This document shows, in pieces, positions 1 to 10,800 of a DNA stretch of 64,000 nucleotides. Under the pieces are notes generated by a model that ran no database searches, was not told the origin of the DNA, and saw nothing but the letters and a program-made list of their open reading frames with translations. The DNA lies in the NCBI GenBank assembly GCA_004194705.1, contig SADC01000064.1, forward strand, positions 1-64,000, given 5' to 3'. This stretch comes from Ditylenchus dipsaci. Taxonomy: Eukaryota; Nematoda; Chromadorea; Rhabditida; Anguinidae. A program made the position numbers and the translations under genes. The first letter of the stretch is position 1; every line of letters begins with the position of its first letter.

Positions 1-1980
1 AAACTTTTATGTTGTTTGACCAAGGGCCGCGAAGCGGCCAGGTACAGTATATACTTTTATGTTGTTTGAACCGAGGGCCGCGAAGCGGCCAGGTATAGTA
101 TAAACTTTTATGTTGTTTTGACTCAAGGCCGCGAAGCGGCCAGGTACAGTATATACTTTTATGTTGTTTGACCCAAGGGCCGAGAAGCGGCCAGGTACAG
201 TATATACTTTTATGTTGTTTGACCCAAGGGCCGCGAAGCGGCCAGGTATAGCATATACTTTATGTTGTTTGACCCAAGGGCCGCGAAGCGGCCAGGTACA
301 GTATATACTTTTATGTTGTTTGAACCGAGGGCGAGAAGCGGCCAGGTATATAGTATATACCTTTATGATTTTTGAACCAAGGGCCGCGAAGCGGCCAGGT
401 ATAGCATATACTTTTATGTTGTTTTGATTAATGTCCGCGAGGCGGCCAGGTATAGCATATACTTTTATGTTGTTTGACCCAAGGGCCGAGAAGCGGCCAG
501 GTATAGTATATACTTTTATGTTGTCCGAAACGAGCGCCGCGAAGCGGCCAGGTATAGCATATACTTTTATGTTGTTTGACCCAAGGGCCGAGAAGCGGCC
601 AGGTATATATACTTTTATGTTGTTTGAACCGAGGGCCGAGAAGCGGCCAGGTATAGTATATACTTTATGTTGTTTTGATTAATGTCCGCGAGGCGGCCAG
701 GTATAGCATATACTTTTATGTTGTTTGACCCAAGGGCCGAGAAGCGGCCAGGTACAGTATATACTTTTATGTTGTTTGAACCGAGGGCCGAGAAGCGGCC
801 AGGTATAGTATATACTTTTATGTTGTTTTGATTAATGTCCGCGAGGCGGCCAGGTATAGCATATACTTTTATGTTGTTTGACCCAAGGGCCGAGAAGCGG
901 CCAGGTACAGTATATACTTTTATGTTGTTTGAACCGAGGCCGAGAAGCGGCCAGGTATAGTATATACTTTTATGTTGTTTTGATTAATGTCCGCGAGGCG
1001 GCCAGGTATAGCATATACTTTTATGTTGTTTGACCCAAGGGCCGAGAAGCGGCCAGGTACAGTATATACTTTTATGTTGTTTGAACCGAGGGCCGAGAAG
1101 CGGCCAGGTATAGTATATACTTTAATGTTGTTTTGATTAATGTCCGCGAGGCGGCCAGGTATAGCATATACTTTATGTTGTTTGACCCAAGGGCCGAGAA
1201 GCGGCCAGGTACAGTATATACTTTTATGTTGTTTGAACCGATGGCCGCGAAGCGGACAGGTATAGCATATACTTTAATGTTGTTTTGATTAATGTCCGCG
1301 AGGCGGCCAGGTATAGTATATACTTTTATGTTGTTTTGAACCGAGCGCCGCGAAGCGGACAGGTATAGCATATACTTTAATGTTGTTTTGATTAATGTCC
1401 GCGAGGCGGCCAGGTATAGTAATACTTTTATGTTGTTTGAACCGATGGCCGCGAAGCGGACAGGTATAGCATATACTTTAATGTTGTTTTGATTAATGTC
1501 CGCGAGGCGGCCAGGTATAGTATATACTTTTATGTTGTTTGAACCGATGGCCGCGAAGCGGACAGGTATAGCATATACTTTAATGTTGTTTTGATTAATG
1601 TCCGCGAGGCGGCCAGGTATAGTATAAACTTTTATGTTGTTGACCCAAGGGCCGCGAAGCGGCCAGGTACAGTATATACTTTTATGTTGTTTGACCGAGG
1701 GCCGCGAAGCGGCCAGGTATAGCATATACTTTTATGTTGTTTTAATTAATGTCTGCGAGGCGGCCAGGTATAGTATATACCTTCATGATTTTTGAACCAA
1801 GGGCCGCGAAGCGGCCAAGTGTAGCATATACTTTTAGGTTGTCTGAACCGAGGGCCGCGAAGCGGCCAGGTATAGCATATACTTTCATGTTAGTTGACCC
1901 GAGGGCCGCGAAGCGGCCAGGTATAGCATATACTTTTATGTTGTCTGAACCGAGGGCCTCGAAGCGGACAGGTACTGTGT
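1..1980. repeat. 51-bp minisatellite with higher-order structure
   Basis: About 38 tandem copies of a unit of roughly 50-52 bp that runs from CTTTTATGTTG to CAGGTATAGTATATA. Each unit carries a hyphenated dyad, GGCCGCGAAGCGGCC or a variant (GGCCGAGAAGCGGCC, GTCCGCGAGGCGGCC), able to form a six-pair stem on a GAA loop. A variant unit containing GATTAATGTCC recurs at about 426, 677, 830, 982, 1135, 1287, 1390, 1491 and 1593. The array therefore has a 153-bp trimeric period that shifts to a 101-bp dimeric period. Open frames across it are products of the repeat and not genes. The array is cut by the left window edge. Confidence 0.95.
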
Positions 1981-2125
1981 CAGCACATGGAAATATAGTG
2001 CATGAGGTTACATCACACGGAGGTACAGCGCGTCGAGGTACAGCGCATGGAGGTATAGCGCATGGAGGTACATCACATGGAGGTACAGCGCGTGGAGCTA
2101 CAGAGCTGTTAGGTCTTCATGTATA
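1981..2125. repeat. Short degenerate repeat at array edge
   Basis: Immediately right of the minisatellite, GGAGGTACAGCGCAT-like words of 15-16 nt repeat several times with substitutions (CATGGAGGTATAGCG, CACGGAGGTACAGCG). It shares the AGGTACAG core with the larger unit and is probably a degraded or independently amplified edge of the array. Confidence 0.7.
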
Positions 2126-3530
2126 GAAAATTGTCGAAAACTGTACTCTTCTTTTAATGACGCAACGCGTAGCGTTGCCCTAGGCTCAGTTAAAAGGCGC
2201 AGCCTTTCTTATAAGCATTTTTTCAGCCCCTGTCCGGGGTCCCCGAAAAAACGGCACCAACCGATCAGGGCGCCGGGGTCTGAAAATATTGCCGGCACTA
2301 GAACCGGCGATTTCCAAAATTTGGCACTGGCGGCAAGGTTGGATAAAGGTGGTGCCGGGCGCTGGAACAATATTAGTGCCTGTCGGCGGCGTCCATATTA
2401 AAAAGAAATCAAATTGACTATAAGTTGCATTAATAATACATAATTACTTAAAAAAATTTAAAAAAAAAACATGAAAAAAATTCTCCACAAAATTATCGGT
2501 GCCGACTAGGGTGCCGGAGGAAGAAAACGGCACTGCAGTTTTAAAAATGCTGGTGCCGACAGCAGCATTTGTCTCAAAATTTTCGTTAACGCACACGATG
2601 GCCGGCGCCCGTGCAATTATGCTCTTAAGTGGCTGACTATTTTTGACAACACAGATCAGGGTGTCAAATTGACCTTTTTTGGCAGAAAAGGTTTGAAAAA
2701 AAGGTTAAATATGGCTTAAACCGACGACCTATTGTTATAATCCGCCGCTTCTTCACCATTGAGCCATCAATATTATTATTAATTGTAAACCTGCACAGTT
2801 AAAAAATTGGCAGTAAGTACCAAGACAAAACAAAGAGGCAGGCTGACAGACGAAATACTACAAAATACTTTTTGTTTAGGCAACAATAGAAAGCAATTTT
2901 TGACGCTAGTAGCGAATACCCCCCCCCAACGATTTTCACCTTTTTTACTTAAGTAAAAAGTACCCAAATTTATGTTCCAGACCCGGAAATAAGACCATTA
3001 GAAACTTATCGATTGCTTGTTCGACAAGTTTGTAAATTTGACCTAACAACTTTTCGTTTAAGTCACTGATGGAAATTGTTTTTGATAAAAATGTTTCAAA
3101 TAATATGTCTAAAAGTACAACAACATGAAAAAATTTGTGTTTTATATTTATAGTGAAGTTTATGGTATGAAGTTTATTTTTGACTTTTCAATAAAATCTT
3201 TTTTCTTTTAAAAACTAAAGCGAGTTTACGAATAAATAATTAAGAATTTTGAATATAAAAAAAACAACCAAGTAATGTAGACAACTTTATTCTTCTTCTT
3301 GTACTACGGTTTCTATTGCTGTTTTGCTCAAAGATTAAAGAAAAGCCTCGGCATTTTTGAGTTCCAATTGCAGTGTCGAAAGTTTTAAACAAACTAAATT
3401 CAAACGTGTGTATTGTGTTTGTTAGTGTATAAAGGTCTAAACGTCTGCGTTCAGATCGGTTTGTGTCCGGATAAAGCAAATAAGCAGTCACCTGTCTATT
3501 ATCCCTCTCCCCACCATTCCCAAAAATACG
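2126..3530. other. Gene-free stretch with repeat debris
   Basis: No coding exon is recognisable. 2220-2640 is locally GC-rich, with repeated GGTGCCGGC and CGGCACT words in both orientations, which looks like an old foldback element. About 2895-2995 is a copy of the dispersed family that begins near GACGCTAGTAGCGAATACC and is also seen at 28690-28950 and 34995-35210. The rest is AT-rich and featureless. Confidence 0.5.
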
Positions 3531-3679
3531 ACATTGGCGCAGTCGCAATGGATATGAATCAGCTCAATCAAATATTTAATGCTCAGATGGCTCAAATGCT
3601 GGCCTTTCTTCAACAAAATATGGTGGTGGTGACGATGCTCAGAGTACCCCTAACCACAAAAATATCAGCTGTTCCATGA
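3531..3679 (+). mobile_element. Possible LTR-retrotransposon leader and gag start
   Basis: ACATTGGCGCAGTCGC at 3531-3546 resembles the junction of an LTR ending in ACA with a TGGCGC-type primer-binding site. It is followed within a few bases by an ATG at 3548. The frame from there is rich in Met, Gln and Asn (QLNQIFNAQMAQMLAFLQQN), as at the start of many gag proteins, and breaks off by 3679. No pol domains follow. It is best read as a truncated remnant. The tRNA match of the putative binding site was not tested. Confidence 0.35.
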
Positions 3680-3762
3680 CATGAAAGTTTATAAGGTTAA
3701 AAAAACTTTAAAAGAGTCTATTGCTCTGAGTCATGGTCTTCAAGTTGAGATGCGCACACATA

Positions 3763-4011
3763 CAGGGTGAGTCATAAAAACTGGTGCAAAAATGGAAAAT
3801 TCGGCCAAAGTTTCCTCCCCCGCCGGGATTGGGCTTTTTCGTGTTTTTACGTCTCTTGGACGATGCTGAAAGACGAAATAGTGAACAGCGCACATTTATT
3901 TAGCAACAACAAAACAAGTTTCAACAGAACAATATTCACATATGTTCATTCAAAGTGTTTCTTTCCGCAGCATAAATTAAAAAATTGCACCAGTTTTTAT
4001 GACTCATCCTG
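3763..4011. mobile_element. Tc1/mariner-type MITE, 249 bp
   Basis: Terminal inverted repeats of about 27 bp start CAGGGTGAGTCATAAAAACT on the left; on the right they read back as CAGGATGAGTCATAAAAACT, one mismatch. TA is present at both edges (3761-3762 and 4012-4013), the target duplication of the Tc1/mariner superfamily. The interior is non-coding AT-rich sequence with no transposase. The two overlapping open frames on opposite strands reflect the inverted repeats. Confidence 0.85.
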
Positions 4012-4013
4012 TA

Positions 4014-4891
4014 TATACTTAACAAATACACAAATTGGCCCTATCCAAGAAAGGGGATTTGTTTTGTTTTTACCCTGTTGTCTTTTTGTAAATTTTAGGG
4101 TTAAGTTGAGGTCGGTCAGCATATGTTAGGACGGAATCAAACATGAATCTAAGATATGTTTCAGTCTGTCTCAACATACGCTGCCCAACCCTTGCCTGAG
4201 CCTAAAAAATAACCACAGGGGGATGAAGGCGAAAAAACCCCCATTTCGTTAGATAGGACTCACAAATCACTGTAAATGCCAGAGTCTTTATAAAAAGCGG
4301 CCGCAGAAAGTAAAAACATGCTAAAGCTGTATCACTGTCACCTTTATTCTTTTTAAAAAGGCTATAATCTAGGGCTGAAATTTAAAAAAAGGTAAAAATG
4401 ACCATTTACCTCTGGTAAGGGAACAACATATTAAACTGTACGATTCCGAATTCTGACAAAGCTATCTTGTAAAGCATACTCGATTCACCGTATGAAATTT
4501 AAATATTTTTTTCTGAACAGACAGAAAAATCAGCGATAGTAGCGAAATAAAAAACTCTTTTAAAAATAAGAAAATCTAGGTTGTCGTAAATGGTCGGCTA
4601 TTGAAGTGTTAATTTAACTGATAATATTCGAAAAATTTTCACTGAAAATTAAAAAAATTAAAGTATTTTGGATACACCTTACAGACTCACATTTTTTATT
4701 ATCCTTTGCAAAAACATTTGAGGATATTAATTACTTGTTCGCAAACTGCAAAAGACAGGCTAAAATATATTGAGTCAGTCAATAAGTGTCAGCTACACAC
4801 TACAATTTCATATCTTTTCTTGCCAAATAAATAATTGCAACACAAACTTCAATTTATTAAAACTTTAACTGTGGGAATTTTTTTAAACAAA
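4014..4891. other. Non-coding stretch upstream of transporter gene
   Basis: No exon, RNA gene or clear repeat was recognised. It would hold the promoter, or missing 5' exons, of the transporter gene that starts at 4892. The visible protein seems short for an ENT-type transporter, so exons could lie here, but none could be supported. Confidence 0.4.
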
Positions 4892-7800
4892 ATGCGACTG
4901 GAAATAGTTATGGGCTTGTTGTCTTCGTTCCAGATCTACCACCAGTGTATGAGCAACACTTTGTCACTGCTTGACTTCGGCTACTCGCCCTTGCAATTGT
5001 CCGCTGTTTCCGGTGGGTTTTTGTAGATAATATTCTGTGGTAAACTTGCTATTCTAACTCTAGGAATAGGGTAAATTATGAACGAGTGATTTTTTGACTC
5101 GCTTCTTTTATGACCATCTTTAAGCTTTTTTCAATAATACTGGGATGGTGCAATAAAATTATATATACTCAAAATTCTTTCTTTTTTGCATACGTCATCA
5201 ATTGTTGTCAAATTACTAAAAATAAGAAGCATGACCTTGGTATCTGGTTATTCTTATCATGTATCTGTGCATCGACCACCAGGTATACACGTCATACTCT
5301 ATATTATTTTGAAGTCTTTCCAAAGTCATGGGGGACCTTTTTAGAAAGAATTCTAAAAAATACGGTATTTGTAAGAGGAAAAATTTTGAGTACACGATAT
5401 TTTGTTTTGCACCACCTTAGAATTGTAATGAAGAAGGTAAAAAGAAAGTAAAAAATAGTCATGAAAAAAAGATTGAGAAATTACCCGGTCGTGAGCTACT
5501 TACCTAGCAGCCTTTGGGGTTTTAGAGACTTGGGATTAGGGAAGGAGACTGTTTAAAAGCAAGTAGCGCCAAAGAAACTGGCTAACTAATATTATTAAAA
5601 GTATTGAATGTACTTAAAGGGGGGGGGCGTGTAAGCCATGTAGGTTTGAAAAAGTGGCTTCCATGGCGCAGTGCCGTAAAAGCCCAAGTGCACCCCCCCC
5701 CCCCTCCAAAGAGTCTTTTTCTCTAAGCGTCATATTTTGGGCTCCCTTGATTTTTTTCAAGTTTTCTTTTTTGCAATGTGTAGCGCGCTAACTTAGGCTT
5801 AGGTTAAAGCTCAGGCCTTAGGATTAGATGAAAAAAGTTGGCTTAGGGAAAAATACTCTTTGCAGGGGGGGGGGGGGGTGGTGGTGCACTTGGGTTGCTG
5901 TCGCGCATTGAGTAAGCGTTTACGTTTTCTGGCCCAAAATGGTGTTGTTTTGGTGTTGCAGGTTCAATCCCACGTAGGGGCACACTATTTTTTCGGCTTG
6001 TTTGGCCAGTTTAGAGGTAATTAGACTTTTTTGACGCCAGATTCGGAATCAGCGACCCAAATTACCCTAGAAATGATCAAACAAGCCAAAAAGCAGTGTG
6101 CCACTACGTGGGATTGAAGCTGCAACACCAAAACAACACCATTTTGGGCCAAAAAACGCAAACGCTTACGCACTGCACCATGAAGGCCACTTTTTCAAAC
6201 CTAAATGGCTTCCCCTTTAATTCCCCCCCCCTTTAATTAACTGTACCGTTCTTATTTCAGCTTCTTTTCCTGTAGGAAAGGCAAGTCTTCTCATATTGTC
6301 TAAAACTCAATTTTAACATCCTAATTTATAGTTTTTTGGCACTGTTAGTGTAATCTACATATTTCGTAAGGTAAGCAGCACGTTCATTTGAAAGATACTT
6401 TATATACTTTACAGAGCTACTCTAATAGACAATGTTTGGGTGAGTATAATACTTAATATGATGGGTAACAGGCGCTTCTAGGCGCCTCCATTGTGTTTGG
6501 ATACCTATTAATGGCTGTTAATCAATCAAAAATATATGTAAAACTGATAAACCGATGCACAACCTAAACATCACGTAACCTTTAGACAGCTTTTTTTAAA
6601 AAGACAATACATTTTTTGAAAAAATTGACTACTTACTGACTTCCCTATCATATCTATTCACTCATCTGGCACACCTATTCTACTTGACAGCTGACTTACC
6701 CCACCTAAAATTCTACTTAGATGCCATCAAGAAAAAATTATGCTATAACTAGGATTCGAACCTTCGAAGCTTTAAAATAAGACGCCTTGGTTGAGTTATG
6801 AAAAATTAAAAAATGTGACGTCACCCAAATACTGTATAGAGATTGTGGCTCTTTACAAGAGGAGGACAGTTTTTTGCCTTGGTAACGTTACTTTTTAGAC
6901 TTTTAACAAGATCAACCACTTTGTATTGAGGTATTCTACCCCGTTTTGGTCACTGGAGCTGCGCAATGAGAAAAAATACACCAGGGTCAACATATATTAC
7001 AGTCACACTTTTCCGTGTTAAGAAAATATGGTGTTCGAGGAAAATCTTGAACCCTCAAAAAGACTTATAGAGTGAAATCGGCTATCTCGACTGATCTGGC
7101 AATATTTAGCAACTTTTTGGGAGTCAATAATAATGACTAGTCGATAATTTAAAATTTCGAATTTTTTTTCAATATAGTACTGCGTGTCTAAATACAGATG
7201 AAACTTTAAAAAACCAATAATTTTGTAGATTACTCAGCTGGTTTTCTAATATGTGGTTCAGTGCTCATGTTCATCCCGTTGTAGGTAACAAATGTTTTTA
7301 ATTACTACAAAGAAAATTCAGAACTATATTTCTGTGCTTAGCCAGATTTGTGATTGGTAAAAACTTTTTTGTTAAAAGTAGTACATAGTAAATGCTAAAT
7401 TAATGTTACTGATAACACAGGTTTGGGAGTTGGAATAGCTTTTGTGTCCGCATTTGTAGCCTTGAACGATGGAGCCAATTTTTCATCTAGCTTGACTAGC
7501 CGATCTCAAGCCTTTCTAGGCACCGCAGCCCTATTTTCTGCAGCTACTTTTTTGGTCAATGCATCCGCTTATTTTCGGTCAATGTCTTATTTGATGGTGG
7601 TCACCATATTTGCGGTTCCCAGTTTATTAGCAGGCAAGTAATTTTTAATAGTAAGTTATGCTTTTGAGTCAACACTAGTAGACATATTTCCCAAAAATAC
7701 ACATTCCTAGCTTTTCTTCAAATAACCCAATAACGCTAGATCAGGGAGCAGTTTCGGAACACGCCCTTGGGGACCAAATATTTATTTTGAATAACAATTC

Positions 7801-10800
7801 TGCCTTGGTCCTCCAAGCTAATTTGACCGAGGGGTGTGTTGCGAAATTGGGCCAGATTGGATCCTCACAAAGAAAAAACCCCCAAAGGTCATTTTACCTA
7901 CACCGTTTGCGGCTTTGATCGTGCTTTTACAGTGAAATAAAAAATTAAAATTTCTGGGGGCTTTAGCACGGTTAGCCACTCCTGAATACGTCCTTGGTTT
8001 TAAAGCAGACCGAGGGCTACAAAACTCATTACACAAAAAAAAAATTTTTATTGAAAAATGTTGTAATAAAGCTTTTTTTTAAATGTCTGCATTGTTCAAA
8101 GATTTAAGAAAACATAAAAAATTCAAATTAGTTTTCTTGGTAATTTAGCAATAGTTTATTATGAAATCGTGGAAAAATATGCAAAAATAGCATGTAAGTC
8201 ATTCGTGTCCAGCACAGTCGATTTGCATGTGCAACTGGTTTTTAAATTCATCGTTCAATGTCAGGTTTGAAATACCGCTCAGGACAATAAACATTTAATT
8301 TTAAAATTTGAATGTTTATTGTACCGAGCGGAATTCGAAATTTCACAGTGACCTATGGATTTAAAAACCAGTTTCACATGCAAATCGACTAGGCTGAGCA
8401 CGAATGCGGTGTTAAAATATACGATTTTACGATTTCACACTCAAAAAAAAGTTATACGAAGTTCGCCACCCGACTTATATATTATTTTTTGCATATTTTG
8501 CCACGATTTCATAATGAACTATTGCTAAATTCAGTGTCAAAATAACCGTGAAATTGTGGTTATTCTTTTTTTGAAAGAGATTTAGCTGTATATTATCTCA
8601 AAACAAAGTTATAGCTCGTAAGAAGTCAGAGCAGGACATTTTAAAAATATCGACTCCATCAAATAAGCGGTGATTTATAGCGACTCTATGAATGAAAATA
8701 GGCAATGTTTAGTATCAATAGAAAGCTGAGTTTCTAGCGGTCATTTTGTTATATGATGAGTGTATGTGTAGTCATTGCCTACCATTTAAACACTTGTGGC
8801 TATTCAGTTGGATTTCGACCATCCACAACTTGTTACTTTCCGAACCCTTTTTACCAACTCCGTCAATGATTGAAGCGCAAAGGACCCGTAGAATCCTGTT
8901 CGGCGTGAAATACTAAGTCAGAATATATAGGTCTACAGATTACAGATCTACAAAAAATGGACGCTACTGCCGTATACTCCACCCAAAAATAGCTTCTGCT
9001 ATATACCCCACCCAATAATTAAATACTACTGCGTTTGACCCCACCCAATAAAAAAACAGAAATATAGCTAATTTTATTGTAAACTTTAAAGTAAACGGAC
9101 ATAAAAAGCTAACTTCAATGGGTTATGGGCTGTATTGGGAGGGGAAGGGAATAATAAGAGACCACTTATCGGTCAAACCTTTTTGAACATTTATCGACTG
9201 TTCTACCACGTTTAACAACTCGGGCCGTGGTAAAAATAGACTCTATATGCATTTTATGATCAACAGTACTTCTCGGATGATGTCTAAGGTAAGTGAGTGC
9301 GCGAACTCCTAACTCTCAAGCCCCCTGCGCCTCTTCGAAAACACTAGGGACCTGCCAAGCTGATCGGTTTGATCCTGCGAGAGTATTTATACTTTTGCCT
9401 AAACCACATGTGGCTAGGTTTGTAAGTGCCCTCAATGCTCAGAGTATCAATACTCTTTGGTACTTATACACTCTGAAATAAGTGGCCCCTATTTTGTCCT
9501 TTCCCCTCCCTGTACAGCCACTTAACGCTTTTGGTGCAGTTTTTCACGTAGATCATTTTCGTATATAGGAGTGTGGGTGTTTGGGTGTGATGAAGTGACC
9601 TAATACCAGGGTTCGTAATGAAAATTTTCAAAAAAAGGACATTTGGGTAAAAAAGGACATTTTTTACCATTTTCGAAAAAAGGGTCATTTTATCCAGTGC
9701 TTATTGCTATTTTGGAGCGAGAAAAAAAGATTTTGACTAAAAACTTCAAAAATAAAAAAGATTTCGGGTCCCCAAAAAGGGACAAATTTTTTAAAAAGGA
9801 CAATTACGAACCCTGCTAATACCCTGTTTCAGCACTCGACCAATTTCAGGAAGATGGAACATTTTTCGAGAGGCTTACACTACTCATCTTCAGACCAAAT
9901 CTATGATAGTAACATGTCAAAATGACTTCTTCAATCTTCTATATCGAATGAGGGTATGTGAACTGCAATCTGTCTGCAAAAAAGGGACAACCAGCGTCCA
10001 GATCAGAAAATCACTATTTTCTGACCTGTCACATTCCCACTTAAAGCCGCTCAAGAGCATGTTATAACACCCACACTCCTATATACGAAAAGAATCTACG
10101 TTAAAAACTGCACCAGCATGCACGCTTGTACCGATCAGGCGTTCTCGTGGTAAGATGTGATTTTTGACTTAAAAAATGTAAAACGTATGGTTAAATTAGC
10201 TATATATGTGTCTAAAATTATTGAGTGTGGTATACAGCAGAAGCTATTTTTAGGTGAGGTATACGACAGTAGCGCCGAAACATGTGTTAAGTGCTCCAAT
10301 GCAACAAAAAAATGTGAATGACGACACTTAGCTTATTATATATTCCGTTTGAAGACATTTTTATATTTTATTGCCTAAAGTTGTAGCCAAAGCATATTTT
10401 TGATTCTGACGAAACACATATGAATTTCAGGCTTCAATTATTTTTGGCACCGTCTAGAGTACGCTGAGCTCAACTATTCTACTTTAGAATCCAGAAAAAA
10501 AGAATATGAAGAACTTGAACCACAGCAAATCTCATGTGTAGAACAACCGCTAAAAATATCAAGCAAAAAATTGGTTCTAAAGTGTTCTCCTAAACTTTTG
10601 GCTGTAGTTTTGATGTGCATTAATGCGGTAAGATTACTTTAAAATTTTATAATTTCCTAAACTTTAATTTATATAGACCATTGGAGTGCCGATTATCTTG
10701 GCCTTTTGCTCAATTATATATCAAAATATGGGACTTTCACAGATAGCTTCTATCCATCTATCTACTTTTTACCCACTACTGCAGCTAGGTAAACCTTTTT

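Noticed and set aside
161..682. Plus-strand open frames of 80-90 codons in the minisatellite
   Set aside because: They repeat the same 17-residue word because the 51-bp unit is a multiple of three. Similar frames open on the other strand at 1072-1725.
1..2125. CRISPR-like array
   Set aside because: The units are contiguous and near-identical without unique spacers, and the window is clearly animal nuclear DNA.
6735..6805. Functional tRNA gene
   Set aside because: The B box is canonical but the acceptor and anticodon stems do not pair and no clear anticodon loop exists.
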